From positions 119,870 through 183,869 of the forward strand of contig CALUKI010000031.1 of the NCBI GenBank assembly GCA_944321175.1: a DNA stretch of 64,000 nt, given 5' to 3'. Shown here one piece after another: positions 1 through 8,660 of this stretch (position 1 is the first letter of the stretch; every line of letters starts with the position of its first letter). A program made the translations under genes and the position numbers. The notes beneath the pieces were generated by a model. It searched no databases and had not been told where the DNA came from. It worked only from the letters and a program-made list of their open reading frames with translations. This stretch comes from an uncultured Alistipes sp. Lineage in GTDB: Bacteria; Bacteroidota; Bacteroidia; Bacteroidales; Rikenellaceae.

Positions 1-1
1 T

Positions 2-118
2 TCGGAGACGGGAGGACGTCTCGAAGCGCTGGCGGACGGGGCGCCGTTCCGCTACAACAAACGGGATCTGCAAAACCCCTGGTTCGTCTGCCGTGCGCAC
101 AACTGCGCGATCGGCTGA
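2..118 (+). CDS. 3' end of an unidentified gene (truncated by window edge)
   Basis: An open frame enters from the left edge and stops with TGA at 116-118, giving about 38 C-terminal residues ending in VCRAHNCAIG. It has Gly/Arg/Asn/Trp-rich, protein-like composition and a hairpin about 30 nt after the stop, so it looks like a genuine gene end. I do not recognise the family from this fragment and assign no function. Confidence 0.5.
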   Translation, partial: SETGGRLEALADGAPFRYNKRDLQNPWFVCRAHNCAIG

Positions 119-147
119 ATCAACGATGTTTCACCTGATACGAATCA

Positions 148-171
148 AGCGGCCGGTTGACTCCGGCCGCT
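148..171 (+). terminator. Hairpin after the left-edge gene
   Basis: A 9-bp GC-rich stem (AGCGGCCGG / CCGGCCGCT) with a 6-nt loop lies 30 nt past the stop of the left-edge gene. There is no good T-tract, so it may be an mRNA 3'-end stabiliser. It lies between the convergent left-edge gene and the NVEALA peptide gene. Confidence 0.4.
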
Positions 172-210
172 CTGGCAACATACTCGATCTATCATCAAAT
201 TCTTCATTAA

Positions 211-432
211 TCAATAGTCATTGCAATCAATCCACGAGCAGTACCCCCTGTCGTGGACACAACACATCATACCTCCGAAATCATCACGATGATCCGGTAC
301 CCAATTTCCACTTCCATCCTCTCCGCTACACAAGGCTTCGACATTTACGGATAATACCTCTTCTGCATGAGAGGAACTTCCTGCATATAAACCAACTCCT
401 GCAAGGGCAACCACAAAGGCCCCAACCCACAT
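211..432 (-). CDS. NVEALA-family small secreted peptide
   Basis: A 73-residue peptide. It has a hydrophobic export segment (residues about 3-18), a short Ser/His/Glu stretch, then S-V-N-V-E-A-L at 28-34, the hallmark after which NVEALA proteins (PF14055) are named. The remaining 39 residues are acidic and Cys-rich (Cys35, 57, 58, 65, 70) and are probably the matured part. The gene lies 53 nt downstream of a frameshifted 6-bladed beta-propeller gene on the same strand, a pairing typical of Bacteroidales. The role of the family is not established. ATG at 432 is the first in-frame start. GTG-AAA-CAA sits just upstream one base out of frame; restoring it would give a more usual Val/Met-Lys-Gln-Lys start, so the A5 run at 431-435 is suspicious. 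Confidence 0.75.
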   Translation of the reverse strand: MWVGAFVVALAGVGLYAGSSSHAEEVLSVNVEALCSGEDGSGNWVPDHRDDFGGMMCCVHDRGYCSWIDCNDY

Positions 433-485
433 TTTTGTTTCACAGCTCTTTCAGGTTTTGTTATAATCTGATAGTATAGAGTATG

Positions 486-1684
486 TTACTTCAAATACAT
501 GAGTTGCAGCACGGGATTCAGTTCCGCAACAATTTCTTCGGATCCACCGATACCCAAACGATCGAGTACAGCATCCAAAATCCGACAGCTCTTCTTGTTG
601 GTCAACAACATGGCCGGATAGACGGGCGCAACAAGCACGTTCGCCATATTCGTATCAACAATGTTCAGAACCGGTTCTTTTGAAAATCGATTGAACCCTG
701 AAGGCAACAGTTCCGTATCTCCGAAAGCATAATCCAATTCACCGACACGGCATCGTCCCGTCGTTTGTCGTAAAGTGAATAGTAACGGTGATTTTCCACT
801 TCGCTTCCCCAACATGTAAACACACAATCTCCCCTGTATTGGGTATAGCGTCTATCGTTGAACATCTCACCTTTTGCCCACCGGAACGCATAATCGTTAT
901 TATTCATCCCCGAAAAATCCATGGCTGTCGGACCGTCAACCTCATAGGCCAATAACGGTCGTACCTTCGCCTCATCGTAATAATAATCTTCCGTGTATTC
1001 GACGCACATCCAACCGACCGTACCATCTTCTCTATGAAAAAAAGCATAATCCACCGTTGCCGCGGGATGAATCAAATCAAATTTCTGAATCCATCTCACA
1101 AATTCCCCATCCGCAGAAACTTCCCATACGCCATCCGTCCCATAGTTTTGATTCGCGCCATGCAGATAAGAATAACAGAGAAAGTTCCCGTCGGGCAAAT
1201 TTATCATATCGCGGATATACCGGTCTTCGAATACCCCGAATCGCGGAACAACCTTCTCGCACACCCCATCCAACGAGTAAAACAGCAGTTTCTTCGACAT
1301 CAGATCGAACACGATCAGCTGCCGGCGCACCGCATCGAGCATCACCGCATCCATCGAGACATATTCGTTGCCCGCACGGCCCCGTTTCGAGATTTTGCGC
1401 CGATAATGCCCCGACCGGTCGAAAAAGAAGATCGACTTATCCTTCTTGTCCACCACGATCAGCTCGTTATCCAGTTCGAAGACCCGACTTACCTCACGGA
1501 TCAAACACTCGTCGGTCTTTTCCAGCGGAATATACTCCACCCGCTCCACAAAGTCCGACATGCGGATCACATCCCGGCTGTTCGGATCGACCACAACCGT
1601 CGGACACTCCAGGCCGTCGTGACGACCGCTGCAGCCCAGCATCGCCAGAAGGCTGAATACGACAACCAACTCCCTGAACTTCAT
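486..1684 (-). pseudogene. 6-bladed beta-propeller lipoprotein, frameshifted near its C-terminus
   Basis: The frame from ATG 1684 (MKFRELVVVFSLLAMLGCSG, a type II signal peptide with lipobox Cys) reads as a Bacteroidales 6-bladed beta-propeller protein: IPLEKTDECLI near the N-terminus, then YFDRSG-like and RGRAGNEY blade motifs. It stops at 665. A second frame overlapping at 827-486 continues the same protein (GELDYAFGD) and ends in ELNPVLQLMYLK, matching the NPVLF-FRFK ends of the two intact paralogues at 3988 and 5260. The joined length of 1199 nt is not divisible by three. A single indel around 740-760 is therefore inferred, either a real mutation or an assembly error. Joined, it would be about 399 residues against 383 and 373 in the paralogues. 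An alternative upstream ATG at 1705 is less likely. Confidence 0.75.
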
Positions 1685-2079
1685 TGCACAACAGATTTTC
1701 AACACACAATACTATTTTACGGATGGAAATCGCAAAACGGGTTGTTTCCACGCAACTGCGGCATACAAGCCCGTAAACAAGGAGCCATATTGCAACTCTT
1801 TCCAGCCCCGTCATCCGAACGTGAATTCCGGACACCGGCACAGCCCCTTGAAAACTGCATCCGCATACAAATATACAAAACAACTGTAACTAATACCACA
1901 AACCGTCCAAACGACAAGCCGAATATGCCGGATACGTCAAAACAGGATAGCAGCTCAAAAAATACGATTTTCTAAAAAAAACACAGAAAGACAAAAAAAA
2001 CGAACACCGCACCTTTTGCTTTACGGCATTTTTTTCTTACCTTTGCTCAAGAAACAAAAACCAATCAAATCTTCGATTT
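1685..2079. other. Divergent intergenic region with promoters on both strands
   Basis: This 395-bp AT-rich region holds a minus-strand -7 element TATATTTG (plus-strand 1868-1875), about 180 nt upstream of the propeller start, and a complete plus-strand promoter at 2016-2045. I see no small gene in the rest. Confidence 0.55.
2016..2045 (+). promoter_or_regulatory. Bacteroidota-type promoter of the S1/P1 nuclease pair
   Basis: TTG at 2016-2018, a 19-nt spacer and TACCTTTG at 2038-2045 match the sigma-ABfr consensus. It lies 35 nt before the ATG at 2080. Confidence 0.75.
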
Positions 2080-2853
2080 ATGAAAAGGAACCTGCTTCTG
2101 CTCGCCGCAGCCCTGGTGCTGTGCTGCAACTCCGCCTTCGGGTGGGGAAAGATGGGACACGACGCCATCGCCTACATCGCCGAGTGCAACCTCACGCCCA
2201 AGGCGAAGAAAACCATCGAGAAGTATCTCGGACATTCGATCGTTTACTATGCGACATGGATGGATGAATGGCGGTCGGAACCGGGGTATGAACACACCTC
2301 CGTATGGCACACGGCAGCCGTCGATGAGAATCTCGATTATGTCCCCAACACAAAGCGCGGAGACGTGATCTTCGCACTCGAGGATGCCATCGCGAAATTG
2401 CAGGACTACAAGTCGCAGAACGATTCGACGATCGTCATGAGCCTGCGCTGCATCATCCACTTCGTAGGCGACATGCACTGCCCCGTGCATGTCAAATATG
2501 CCGGACAGAAGAGCTACAGCGTCTACCTCAACGGCGACAAGTGCAGGTACCACAACGTATGGGACGACCAGATCATCTCGCGTTCGCACCGCTGGGGCTA
2601 CCTCGAATACGCGCATCAGTTGGATCGCTGCACCAAACAGCAGATCAAGACGATCACCGCCGGCACGCTGCGCGACTGGTTCCACGAAAACGCCCGCGAC
2701 AGCCGCCACATCTACGAACTGGTCGGCCCCAATGAGAAACTCGACAAGAACGAAACCAAGTCCTTCATCAACCATACGCACGAATACGCCGAGCGGCAAA
2801 TCCTGCGCGCCGGTTACCGGCTGGCAAAGGTACTCAACGACCTCTTCGGCTGA
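2080..2853 (+). CDS. Secreted S1/P1-type zinc nuclease
   Basis: 257 residues. A signal peptide ends at about Gly21, leaving Trp22 as the mature N-terminus. In P1 nuclease the N-terminal Trp and His6 are zinc ligands, and here His27 has exactly that spacing. The remaining ligands also fit: His127-x3-Asp131-x5-His137 (HFVGDMHCPVH) and His158-x3-Asp162 (HNVWD), plus the WMD and VWHT motifs. The family hydrolyses single-stranded nucleic acid and 3'-nucleotides using three zinc ions. The protein is probably periplasmic or secreted and could scavenge nucleotides or phosphate. It is followed after 47 nt by a close paralogue, probably co-transcribed from the promoter at 2016. At about 236 mature residues it is a little shorter than fungal P1. 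Confidence 0.9.
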   Translation: MKRNLLLLAAALVLCCNSAFGWGKMGHDAIAYIAECNLTPKAKKTIEKYLGHSIVYYATWMDEWRSEPGYEHTSVWHTAAVDENLDYVPNTKRGDVIFALEDAIAKLQDYKSQNDSTIVMSLRCIIHFVGDMHCPVHVKYAGQKSYSVYLNGDKCRYHNVWDDQIISRSHRWGYLEYAHQLDRCTKQQIKTITAGTLRDWFHENARDSRHIYELVGPNEKLDKNETKSFINHTHEYAERQILRAGYRLAKVLNDLFG

Positions 2854-2900
2854 TCCGCTGCGCCAAAGGATTCCGAAACGTCCAGAAACCCTGACAACCG

Positions 2901-3680
2901 ATGAAAAAAACGTATTTCCTGCTCATTGCCCTGCTGGCGTTGTGCAGCCATACCGCATGGGGCTGGGGCAAGATGGGACACGACGCCATCGCCTACATCG
3001 CCGAATGCCACCTCACACCCAAGGCCAAAAAGACCATCGAACGTTACCTCAACACGTCGATCGTCCATTACGCATCGTGGATGGATGCCTACCGGTTCGA
3101 GGAGCCGTATGCCCACACGTCGCTCTGGCACACGGCATGGGTCGATGAAAACAACAACTACGACCCCACGCGCAAAGCCGACGGCAATGCGATCAAGGGC
3201 ATCGAGGATACGATGGAGCTGCTGCGCGACTACAAGTCGCTGGACGACTCGACGGTCGTCGTCAGTATCAAGTACCTCGTGCATCTGGTGGGCGACATGC
3301 ACTGTCCGACACATGTCAAATACCCCGGCATCAAGGGCTTCAACATCTACGTCGATGGCCGGAAGCTCAACTATCACGGCGTGTGGGACAGTTATGTTCT
3401 CGACTGCAACGTCCGTTGGAGCGCCATCGAGTTCCAGCATATTCTCGACCGATGCTCCAAACGGGAGATTCGCGAGATTACGGCCGGAACGGTGCGCGAC
3501 TGGTTCCGCGACTGCGCGGTCTATTGCCGGCAGATCTACGATCTGGCGCAGCCCGAACAGCATTTCAAGAGCCCCGACGTATGGGAGGATTTCCTCAATC
3601 CGGCGCTTCCGATTGCCGAACGGCAGATCCTTTATGCGGGGTATCGGCTGGCGGCACTCCTCAACGAACTCTTCGGATAA
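2901..3680 (+). CDS. Secreted S1/P1-type zinc nuclease, tandem paralogue
   Basis: 259 residues, closely related to the preceding gene (shared blocks include WGKMGHDAIAYIAEC, LTPKAKKTIE and GDMHCP). The signal peptide ends at Gly21, leaving Trp22 as a predicted N-terminal zinc ligand with His27. His128-x3-Asp-x5-His (HLVGDMHCPTH) and the HGVWDSYVLD block follow. All ligands appear intact, so both copies are predicted to be active. The N-terminal half is more alike between copies than the C-terminal third, which could reflect different substrates. No separate promoter is visible in the 47-nt gap, and a strong terminator follows at 3700. Confidence 0.9.
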   Translation: MKKTYFLLIALLALCSHTAWGWGKMGHDAIAYIAECHLTPKAKKTIERYLNTSIVHYASWMDAYRFEEPYAHTSLWHTAWVDENNNYDPTRKADGNAIKGIEDTMELLRDYKSLDDSTVVVSIKYLVHLVGDMHCPTHVKYPGIKGFNIYVDGRKLNYHGVWDSYVLDCNVRWSAIEFQHILDRCSKREIREITAGTVRDWFRDCAVYCRQIYDLAQPEQHFKSPDVWEDFLNPALPIAERQILYAGYRLAALLNELFG

Positions 3681-3699
3681 CACACGGATGCTTTTCAAC

Positions 3700-3729
3700 A
3701 AAAACGGCCCGCAGAAGCAGGCCGTTTTT
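3700..3729 (+). terminator. Rho-independent terminator after the nuclease pair
   Basis: A stem AAAAACGGCC / GGCCGTTTTT closes a loop of about 10 nt, and the right arm itself supplies the T-tract. It lies 20 nt after the stop of the second nuclease gene and could also act on the other strand. Confidence 0.85.
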
Positions 3730-3821
3730 GTTTGCACCTCCAAGCCGTTCCGGTTGAATCCGGCAGATTCACACATGGTCCGGTTCGGGCAGCGCCGTAT
3801 CTGGTATTATGGCGTCTTTTT

Positions 3822-3851
3822 TTGCTTTTTCATGAAAAAAGACTATATTTG
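3822..3851 (+). promoter_or_regulatory. Promoter of the propeller lipoprotein pair
   Basis: TTG at 3822-3824, a 19-nt spacer and TATATTTG at 3844-3851. The first gene starts at 3988, so the leader is about 130 nt. It holds a GCCAGCCGC / GGCGGCTG complementary pair (about 3890-3942) that could fold, but I recognise no riboswitch. This site and the leader account for the 307-bp gap after the nuclease genes. Confidence 0.7.
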
Positions 3852-3987
3852 ACATGACTTCATCGAACAATTATCAACCATTAACCCAACCGCCAGCCGC
3901 AGTAATTCCATCCGAAAAGACCGGTCTCCTCAGGGGCGGCTGTTCTGTCCCACGCCACCATACTATGCAACCTGAACCTTCAACCCA

Positions 3988-5139
3988 ATGAAAACCCGCA
4001 TCTTCACGCTACCCGTATTTGCCACGCTTCTTGTCGCAGGCATATTCAGTGCCTGCCAATCGCAAAAACAGGAGAAGGCATTGATCTCCATTTCGGAGCA
4101 GGCATTGTATGCATCGAGCCTATCCTCCGCATTCGATCAATACCGCTTTATACCGCTGGAGACCAACGACAATACGTTATTGGGCCGCATCTCCAAAATA
4201 GTCGAATACAAGGATAAATTCTACATTGCGACCGACCGTAAGCGAATCCTCGCGTTCAACGCCGACGGCTCCTTCTCGCACCGGATCGACCGTCCGGGCC
4301 GCGGCCCGCAGGAATATACGGAATTGGCTGACTTCGACATCTCGAATGACCGGATTTTCCTCCTTGACCATCGCAAAGTCCTCATCTATACACTCACCGG
4401 AGAGTTCATCAAACGAATCGACCTGTCCTGCAACACGCTCAACCTGCAGGTTGTCGGTTCTGACCTGTTGATCCGCTCCAATAAAGAGAGCCTGTTTTAT
4501 CGTGTAGAGACCGGCTCCGGCAAATGTCTGGATCTGCGGATCGGCATAAAAGAATCCACCAGACTCTCCGAAGAAAACTGTTTCAAATCCTACGCCGACG
4601 GCTATCTGATGCAGCAGGGATTTTCGAACTCATTCTATCATATCGCAGCCGATTTCACAATCGGGGAAATCGAGTTGTTGGACGACGACCGGCTTTTTGA
4701 TGCAGCGACAGAAGAGAGCTACCTTCACGATTACGGCTCCGATTACGACAGCAAGACCGGCGACTGTTACATCGGAGGATGGGCCGGATGGAGTGAGCAA
4801 ATCCTCTGCCGGATTCAGCGCAACCCCACCTACGAGATTGTCGAATATGTCGCTGCCGATCTTGCAACGAAAAAAGCAGTGTGTCGTCTTTCGTCCAAGT
4901 GCACCGACGACATAAGCTACATGGGACTGCCCGATCTGATTCGTTTTGTCGGACGAGGCGCTTCAAAAGAACAGTTTATCACCTATCTGCGACCGGACGA
5001 ACTGCGGAAGGCGATCCTCCGTCACGGCGACGACGGTTCGGAACATTCCCGCTGGATGAAGGAACATCTGCTCGACCGTCTGCACGACGATGACAATCCC
5101 GTACTGTTCATATTCCGGTTCAAGGCTGCGGATGAATGA
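3988..5139 (+). CDS. 6-bladed beta-propeller lipoprotein (copy 1)
   Basis: 383 residues. The signal peptide MKTRIFTLPVFATLLVAG runs into lipobox FSAC, so it is a lipid-anchored envelope protein. The body follows the Bacteroidales 6-bladed beta-propeller family: YRFIPLETNDNTLLG at the start, then I-x-FNADGSFSHRIDRPGRGPQEYTELADF and ILIYTLTGEFIKRIDL-like blades. It ends DDNPVLFIFRFKAADE. Family members occur near NVEALA peptides and surface systems, but their ligand is unknown. The next gene, 120 nt downstream, is a paralogue. The last 92 nt of shared coding sequence (5011-5102) are identical to 6265-6356 in that paralogue, whereas the rest of the two genes has diverged. Confidence 0.85.
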   Translation: MKTRIFTLPVFATLLVAGIFSACQSQKQEKALISISEQALYASSLSSAFDQYRFIPLETNDNTLLGRISKIVEYKDKFYIATDRKRILAFNADGSFSHRIDRPGRGPQEYTELADFDISNDRIFLLDHRKVLIYTLTGEFIKRIDLSCNTLNLQVVGSDLLIRSNKESLFYRVETGSGKCLDLRIGIKESTRLSEENCFKSYADGYLMQQGFSNSFYHIAADFTIGEIELLDDDRLFDAATEESYLHDYGSDYDSKTGDCYIGGWAGWSEQILCRIQRNPTYEIVEYVAADLATKKAVCRLSSKCTDDISYMGLPDLIRFVGRGASKEQFITYLRPDELRKAILRHGDDGSEHSRWMKEHLLDRLHDDDNPVLFIFRFKAADE

Positions 5140-5259
5140 TTCCGATTGCAGCAAGAAAACTTCCGGCAACATTCGAAAGGATCAAAGCAATTTCGTGCGA
5201 TTTACCGAAATCCGGACAATTCAATACAAATGAACCTATCACCAAAACCGATTTTCGCC

Positions 5260-6381
5260 ATGAAACAATTTTATTTCCCGACTATTTGCATGATGGGCCT
5301 CATTCTATTGCTTTCATGCCAGTCAAAACAGACATCACAAGCGCTCATACCCGAAACGGAAACCCCGCCGGCGCCGGCCAAAACCTTGTCCGAGGCAATC
5401 GCCTCCTACAAATTCATTCCGCTGGCGACCGATGACACCACGCTCGTGGGTAACATTACCAAAATCCTCAAATACAAGGATAACTACTACATTGCAAGCA
5501 ACAACAAAGAGATTCTCGTCTTCCATACGGACGGTAGTTTCTCGCATCGGATCAACCGACAGGGACGCGGGCCGCAGGAGTATGTGGAGTTGAACGACTT
5601 CGATATTGCCGAAGATCAGATCGTCATTCTTTCGTTTCGTAAAATCGTCGTTTACACACTCGACGGGACCTTCGTGAACAGCATGGACTTCGATTTCAAC
5701 GGGCTGAACATCCAGGTTGTCGGAGGCAACTACCTGCTGCGCTCCAACATAGAATCTTTTCTACGGACCATCGACCGTCATTCAGGAGCATGCGGGCCCC
5801 TTCAAATCGACATGCAGGAGAACCTGCGGCTGACACGCAACAATTGTTTCCTGCCACTCGGTAAGGAAATCCTGATTCAACAAGGAAACTCCAATACATT
5901 TTGCCGCTATTCGGACGACACGCCGACGGAGGTCTTCAACGTATCGCTCTTGTCCGATCCCGATCTGATGACGTCCGAGAAGGAGAACCAGCTCACACAA
6001 AGCAATACGACTCCCAATCTAAAAATGATCCTCGACATGGCGGCTTCACAAACACAATATTATTGCGGTGTCGGGAATCCCGTAACCCAAGAGGCCGTTC
6101 TCTATATTCTCGATATGCACAACCACCGCATCATCCATACGCTGTCGCTTCAGACAACGGATGATCTGACCTATATGGGGATCGGAAAAACGCTGCAAAA
6201 TATCAGCCTGGGAAGGGCATCGGACGCATTCCTCACCTTTTTGCGCGTCTCGGAACTGCGCGAAGCGATCCTCCGTCACGGCGACGACGGTTCGGAACAT
6301 TCCCGCTGGATGAAGGAACATCTGCTCGACCGTCTGCACGACGATGACAATCCCGTGCTGTTTGAATTCCGGTTCAAATAG
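5260..6381 (+). CDS. 6-bladed beta-propeller lipoprotein (copy 2)
   Basis: 373 residues from ATG 5260, chosen because it gives a clean lipoprotein signal (MKQFYFPTICMMGLILLLSC). In-frame ATGs lie farther upstream, including 5230, but would put about ten or more polar residues before the signal. It shares YKFIPLATDDTTLVG, the HRINRQGRGPQEYVELNDF blade and the C-terminus with copy 1. It is probably in the same transcript, since the 120-nt gap has no clear promoter and the terminator follows at 6461. The mid-region is much less conserved between copies, which suggests different ligands. Confidence 0.82.
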   Translation: MKQFYFPTICMMGLILLLSCQSKQTSQALIPETETPPAPAKTLSEAIASYKFIPLATDDTTLVGNITKILKYKDNYYIASNNKEILVFHTDGSFSHRINRQGRGPQEYVELNDFDIAEDQIVILSFRKIVVYTLDGTFVNSMDFDFNGLNIQVVGGNYLLRSNIESFLRTIDRHSGACGPLQIDMQENLRLTRNNCFLPLGKEILIQQGNSNTFCRYSDDTPTEVFNVSLLSDPDLMTSEKENQLTQSNTTPNLKMILDMAASQTQYYCGVGNPVTQEAVLYILDMHNHRIIHTLSLQTTDDLTYMGIGKTLQNISLGRASDAFLTFLRVSELREAILRHGDDGSEHSRWMKEHLLDRLHDDDNPVLFEFRFK

Positions 6382-6460
6382 GGCGGTCATCAAAACAGGG
6401 ACGTCCGTTTCTCGATTGCAGGCAAGTCGCGCTTCTTCACACACTCCGATTCACAGCAAA

Positions 6461-6505
6461 TGCCCTGTAAAAGCGAATGTTCGCTTTTACAGGGCATTTT
6501 TCTCC
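6461..6505 (+). terminator. Strong rho-independent terminator
   Basis: Near-perfect inverted repeat TGCCCTGTAAAAGCGAA / TTCGCTTTTACAGGGCA with a minimal loop, followed by TTTTTC. It ends the propeller-lipoprotein operon. Confidence 0.92.
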
Positions 6506-6580
6506 TTTTCTTTTTCCTCACCCTCTCCGCTCTCAATCTACATCCCCTGCTCCCCTATCTCACGGTTTTTCACAGATTCT

Positions 6581-7723
6581 TCACGGTTCTTCGCCCCCGC
6601 TGCCGGCACACGGACCCGATACCTCCGGCCTTCTCTCCGGCTCTCGATCATCCGCCCGCGTCTCCGCCTGTCCCTCGCTGCAGGCACATTTTTCCGAAAC
6701 CGTCTGACGCTCAATTACGGCCGCGACACTCTCGATAATCATCTTCGGCGGAATATCCATGCAGCGATAATCCCCGAATTTGCACTCACGCGACCCATAG
6801 ACCGAACAGGGCCGGCACGGCAAATCGAGCTGCACTACATTGTCGAACGAGCATCCGTAGCCGAGAAATCCCAAGGCCGGATGCGTCGCGCCCCAAACCG
6901 AAACGACCGGAGACGCAACCAATGACGCCATGTGCATGGCCAGCGAATCCATCGATACGATACAATCGAGATTGGCGATCAGATCCAGCTCTCCATCCAA
7001 GCGTACACGGCCCCACAAGGCCGTAACATTGGAGTGGGCTCGTTCCATCTCCTCGGCAAAAGCCGCTTCGTCGCCGCCTCCGCTGTGGATAAAGACACGG
7101 TTGTAACGTTCGCTCAGCATTTTTATAGCCTTAGCCGCCAACTTCAACGGATAATTTTTCCCCTGCTGCGCCGAGAAGGGCGCAAAACCGATCCATATAC
7201 CGTTTTTTTCTCCGAAGGGATTGGGCCGCACGCACCTCTTTATCGGTCGCGGATTCGGGAATTCGAACCCCAGGCGGCGCAAGACATCGCAATAACGGAT
7301 AACGGTATGCTTGAGCGGTACGGCCGCAGGATTCGAAAATCCCAGCCGGAACCACTTTTCGACACGGCCCTTGTCGATACGGGCTGTCCGCACGCCGCGC
7401 AACCGCAAAAACAGGGCGATGATGCGGGAGCGCAGCACGCCGTGCACATCGGCCACCGCATCCACGCCGCACGCACGGGCTTCCGCCGCCAGCCGCCACA
7501 AGCCCTTCAACCCCTCGTGCCGACCCTTGTAGTCGGCATCGAGAAAATCGACATTCAGTCCGAAAAAGAAGGGCTTGAACAAGGGGCGCGTCAGCACCGT
7601 CACATGCACATCGGGATATCTCCGCAACAAGGCCCGAAGGGCATGCGGCAGCATCGCCACATCGCCCATCGCCGAGTTGCGTATCACCAGAATATGCCGG
7701 GGCAATCTACTTTTTCGCACCAT
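6581..7723 (-). CDS. Glycosyltransferase family 9 (heptosyltransferase-like)
   Basis: 380 residues with GT-B architecture. The N-terminal domain begins HILVIRNSAMGDVAMLPHAL. The C-terminal nucleotide-sugar domain has IWIGFAPFSAQQGKNYP, then DLIANLDCIVSMDSLAMHMAS and VSVWGATHP, the GT9 signature set. The family adds heptose or other sugars to lipid A-core or surface glycans at the cytoplasmic face. The acceptor here is unknown. A Cys-rich segment (LPCRPCSVYGSRECKFGDYRCM) precedes an Arg/Glu-rich tail of about 45 residues that looks unstructured. Its start overlaps the 3' end of the DUF4254 gene by 17 nt, so the two are translationally coupled. Confidence 0.85.
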   Translation of the reverse strand: MVRKSRLPRHILVIRNSAMGDVAMLPHALRALLRRYPDVHVTVLTRPLFKPFFFGLNVDFLDADYKGRHEGLKGLWRLAAEARACGVDAVADVHGVLRSRIIALFLRLRGVRTARIDKGRVEKWFRLGFSNPAAVPLKHTVIRYCDVLRRLGFEFPNPRPIKRCVRPNPFGEKNGIWIGFAPFSAQQGKNYPLKLAAKAIKMLSERYNRVFIHSGGGDEAAFAEEMERAHSNVTALWGRVRLDGELDLIANLDCIVSMDSLAMHMASLVASPVVSVWGATHPALGFLGYGCSFDNVVQLDLPCRPCSVYGSRECKFGDYRCMDIPPKMIIESVAAVIERQTVSEKCACSEGQAETRADDREPERRPEVSGPCAGSGGEEP

Positions 7724-8312
7724 AGAGCACCGGATTCAACGCCGGATCGTTGTACATCTTCATCTGTTTGTACGTCTTCATGTACTTGCGGCCCGCTTCA
7801 ATATCTTCGATCAGCTCCTCGATGGCCCGCGACAGATCGACCTGTTGCGACAGCAGGACATCCAGTTTTTTCCGGCACGCCGCACGGTGCGCATCATCCA
7901 CATCGGTACGCAGCACCTCCTGCCGCATGTGATAGATCTTGAGCGCCAGAATCGACAGACGGTCGATCGCCCATGCAGGCGTCTCGGTGTTGAGCCGCGC
8001 ATCGGGCAGCGGAACGATCGATCTGTATTTGTCGAGCAGATACGAATCGATGTACTCCACCATATCGGTGCGCACCTGATTCGACTTGTCGATGCGCCGT
8101 TTGATCCGCAGCGCTTCGGCCGGATCGATCTGCGGATCGCGAATGATGTCCTCCAGATGCCACTGCACTGTATCCACCCAGTTCTTCATGTAGAGCAGGT
8201 GGTCGAGCGACCCCTCCTCGAAAGGATTCTCAACCGGATGGTCCACGTCGTCAAAACGATGGTAATCGTCGATCGAACGGTTGAAGATCCGGCTTGCATT
8301 TTCCGTAAACAT
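7707..8312 (-). CDS. DUF4254 domain protein
   Basis: 201 residues, soluble and mostly helical, with many Asp/Arg residues. It matches the DUF4254 family (PF14063) known from Bacteroidota, with blocks NPFEEGSLDHLLYMKNWVD, QWHLEDIIRDPQIDP and IDRLSILALKIYHM. The biochemical role is unknown. It sits directly upstream of, and overlaps, the GT9 gene, suggesting a role in the same glycan pathway. No signal peptide is visible, so it is probably cytoplasmic. Confidence 0.8.
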   Translation of the reverse strand: MFTENASRIFNRSIDDYHRFDDVDHPVENPFEEGSLDHLLYMKNWVDTVQWHLEDIIRDPQIDPAEALRIKRRIDKSNQVRTDMVEYIDSYLLDKYRSIVPLPDARLNTETPAWAIDRLSILALKIYHMRQEVLRTDVDDAHRAACRKKLDVLLSQQVDLSRAIEELIEDIEAGRKYMKTYKQMKMYNDPALNPVLYGAKK

Positions 8313-8660
8313 TACTCTTCTCTTTTGTTGAGTTGTACATAGTTTTATAAGGTTTCCGCACGCACCTCCGTGCGGATGCCTGTCCGTATATTCCGCAAAG
8401 CGGCGCTTTTTCCTTCACAATTTCCGGCACGGCAAGACCTCCGGCCCCGCATCCGGCCCGCCGGCAGCCGCCCATACGGACCACAGAACAACCAGTCCCA
8501 AAAAGCCCGCCGGCCTCCCGCCGGCACAAACCTCAGAACACCCTGCCCCTGCAAAGTCCGCCGGCATCGAAACGACGGAGCCGGCCCCTTCGATTTTAGT
8601 TGTAATTCTCGAAAGAATGCGCTATCTTTGTTTCATTATAGACAAATATAACGACTAATT
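8313..8660. other. Divergent intergenic region
   Basis: This 348-bp gap holds the complete plus-strand promoter at 8600-8630 and a hairpin at about 8353-8375 (TCCGCACG / CGTGCGGA), in the 5' region of the minus-strand DUF4254 gene. No convincing minus-strand promoter or small gene was seen. Confidence 0.4.
8600..8630 (+). promoter_or_regulatory. Promoter of the LysM glucosaminidase gene
   Basis: TTG at 8600-8602, a 20-nt spacer and TATCTTTG at 8623-8630, a full consensus match. The start codon is 31 nt downstream. Confidence 0.8.

Noticed and set aside
665..827. Two separate overlapping genes instead of one frameshifted propeller
   Set aside because: The second frame begins inside the first and carries only the conserved C-terminus, which the first lacks.
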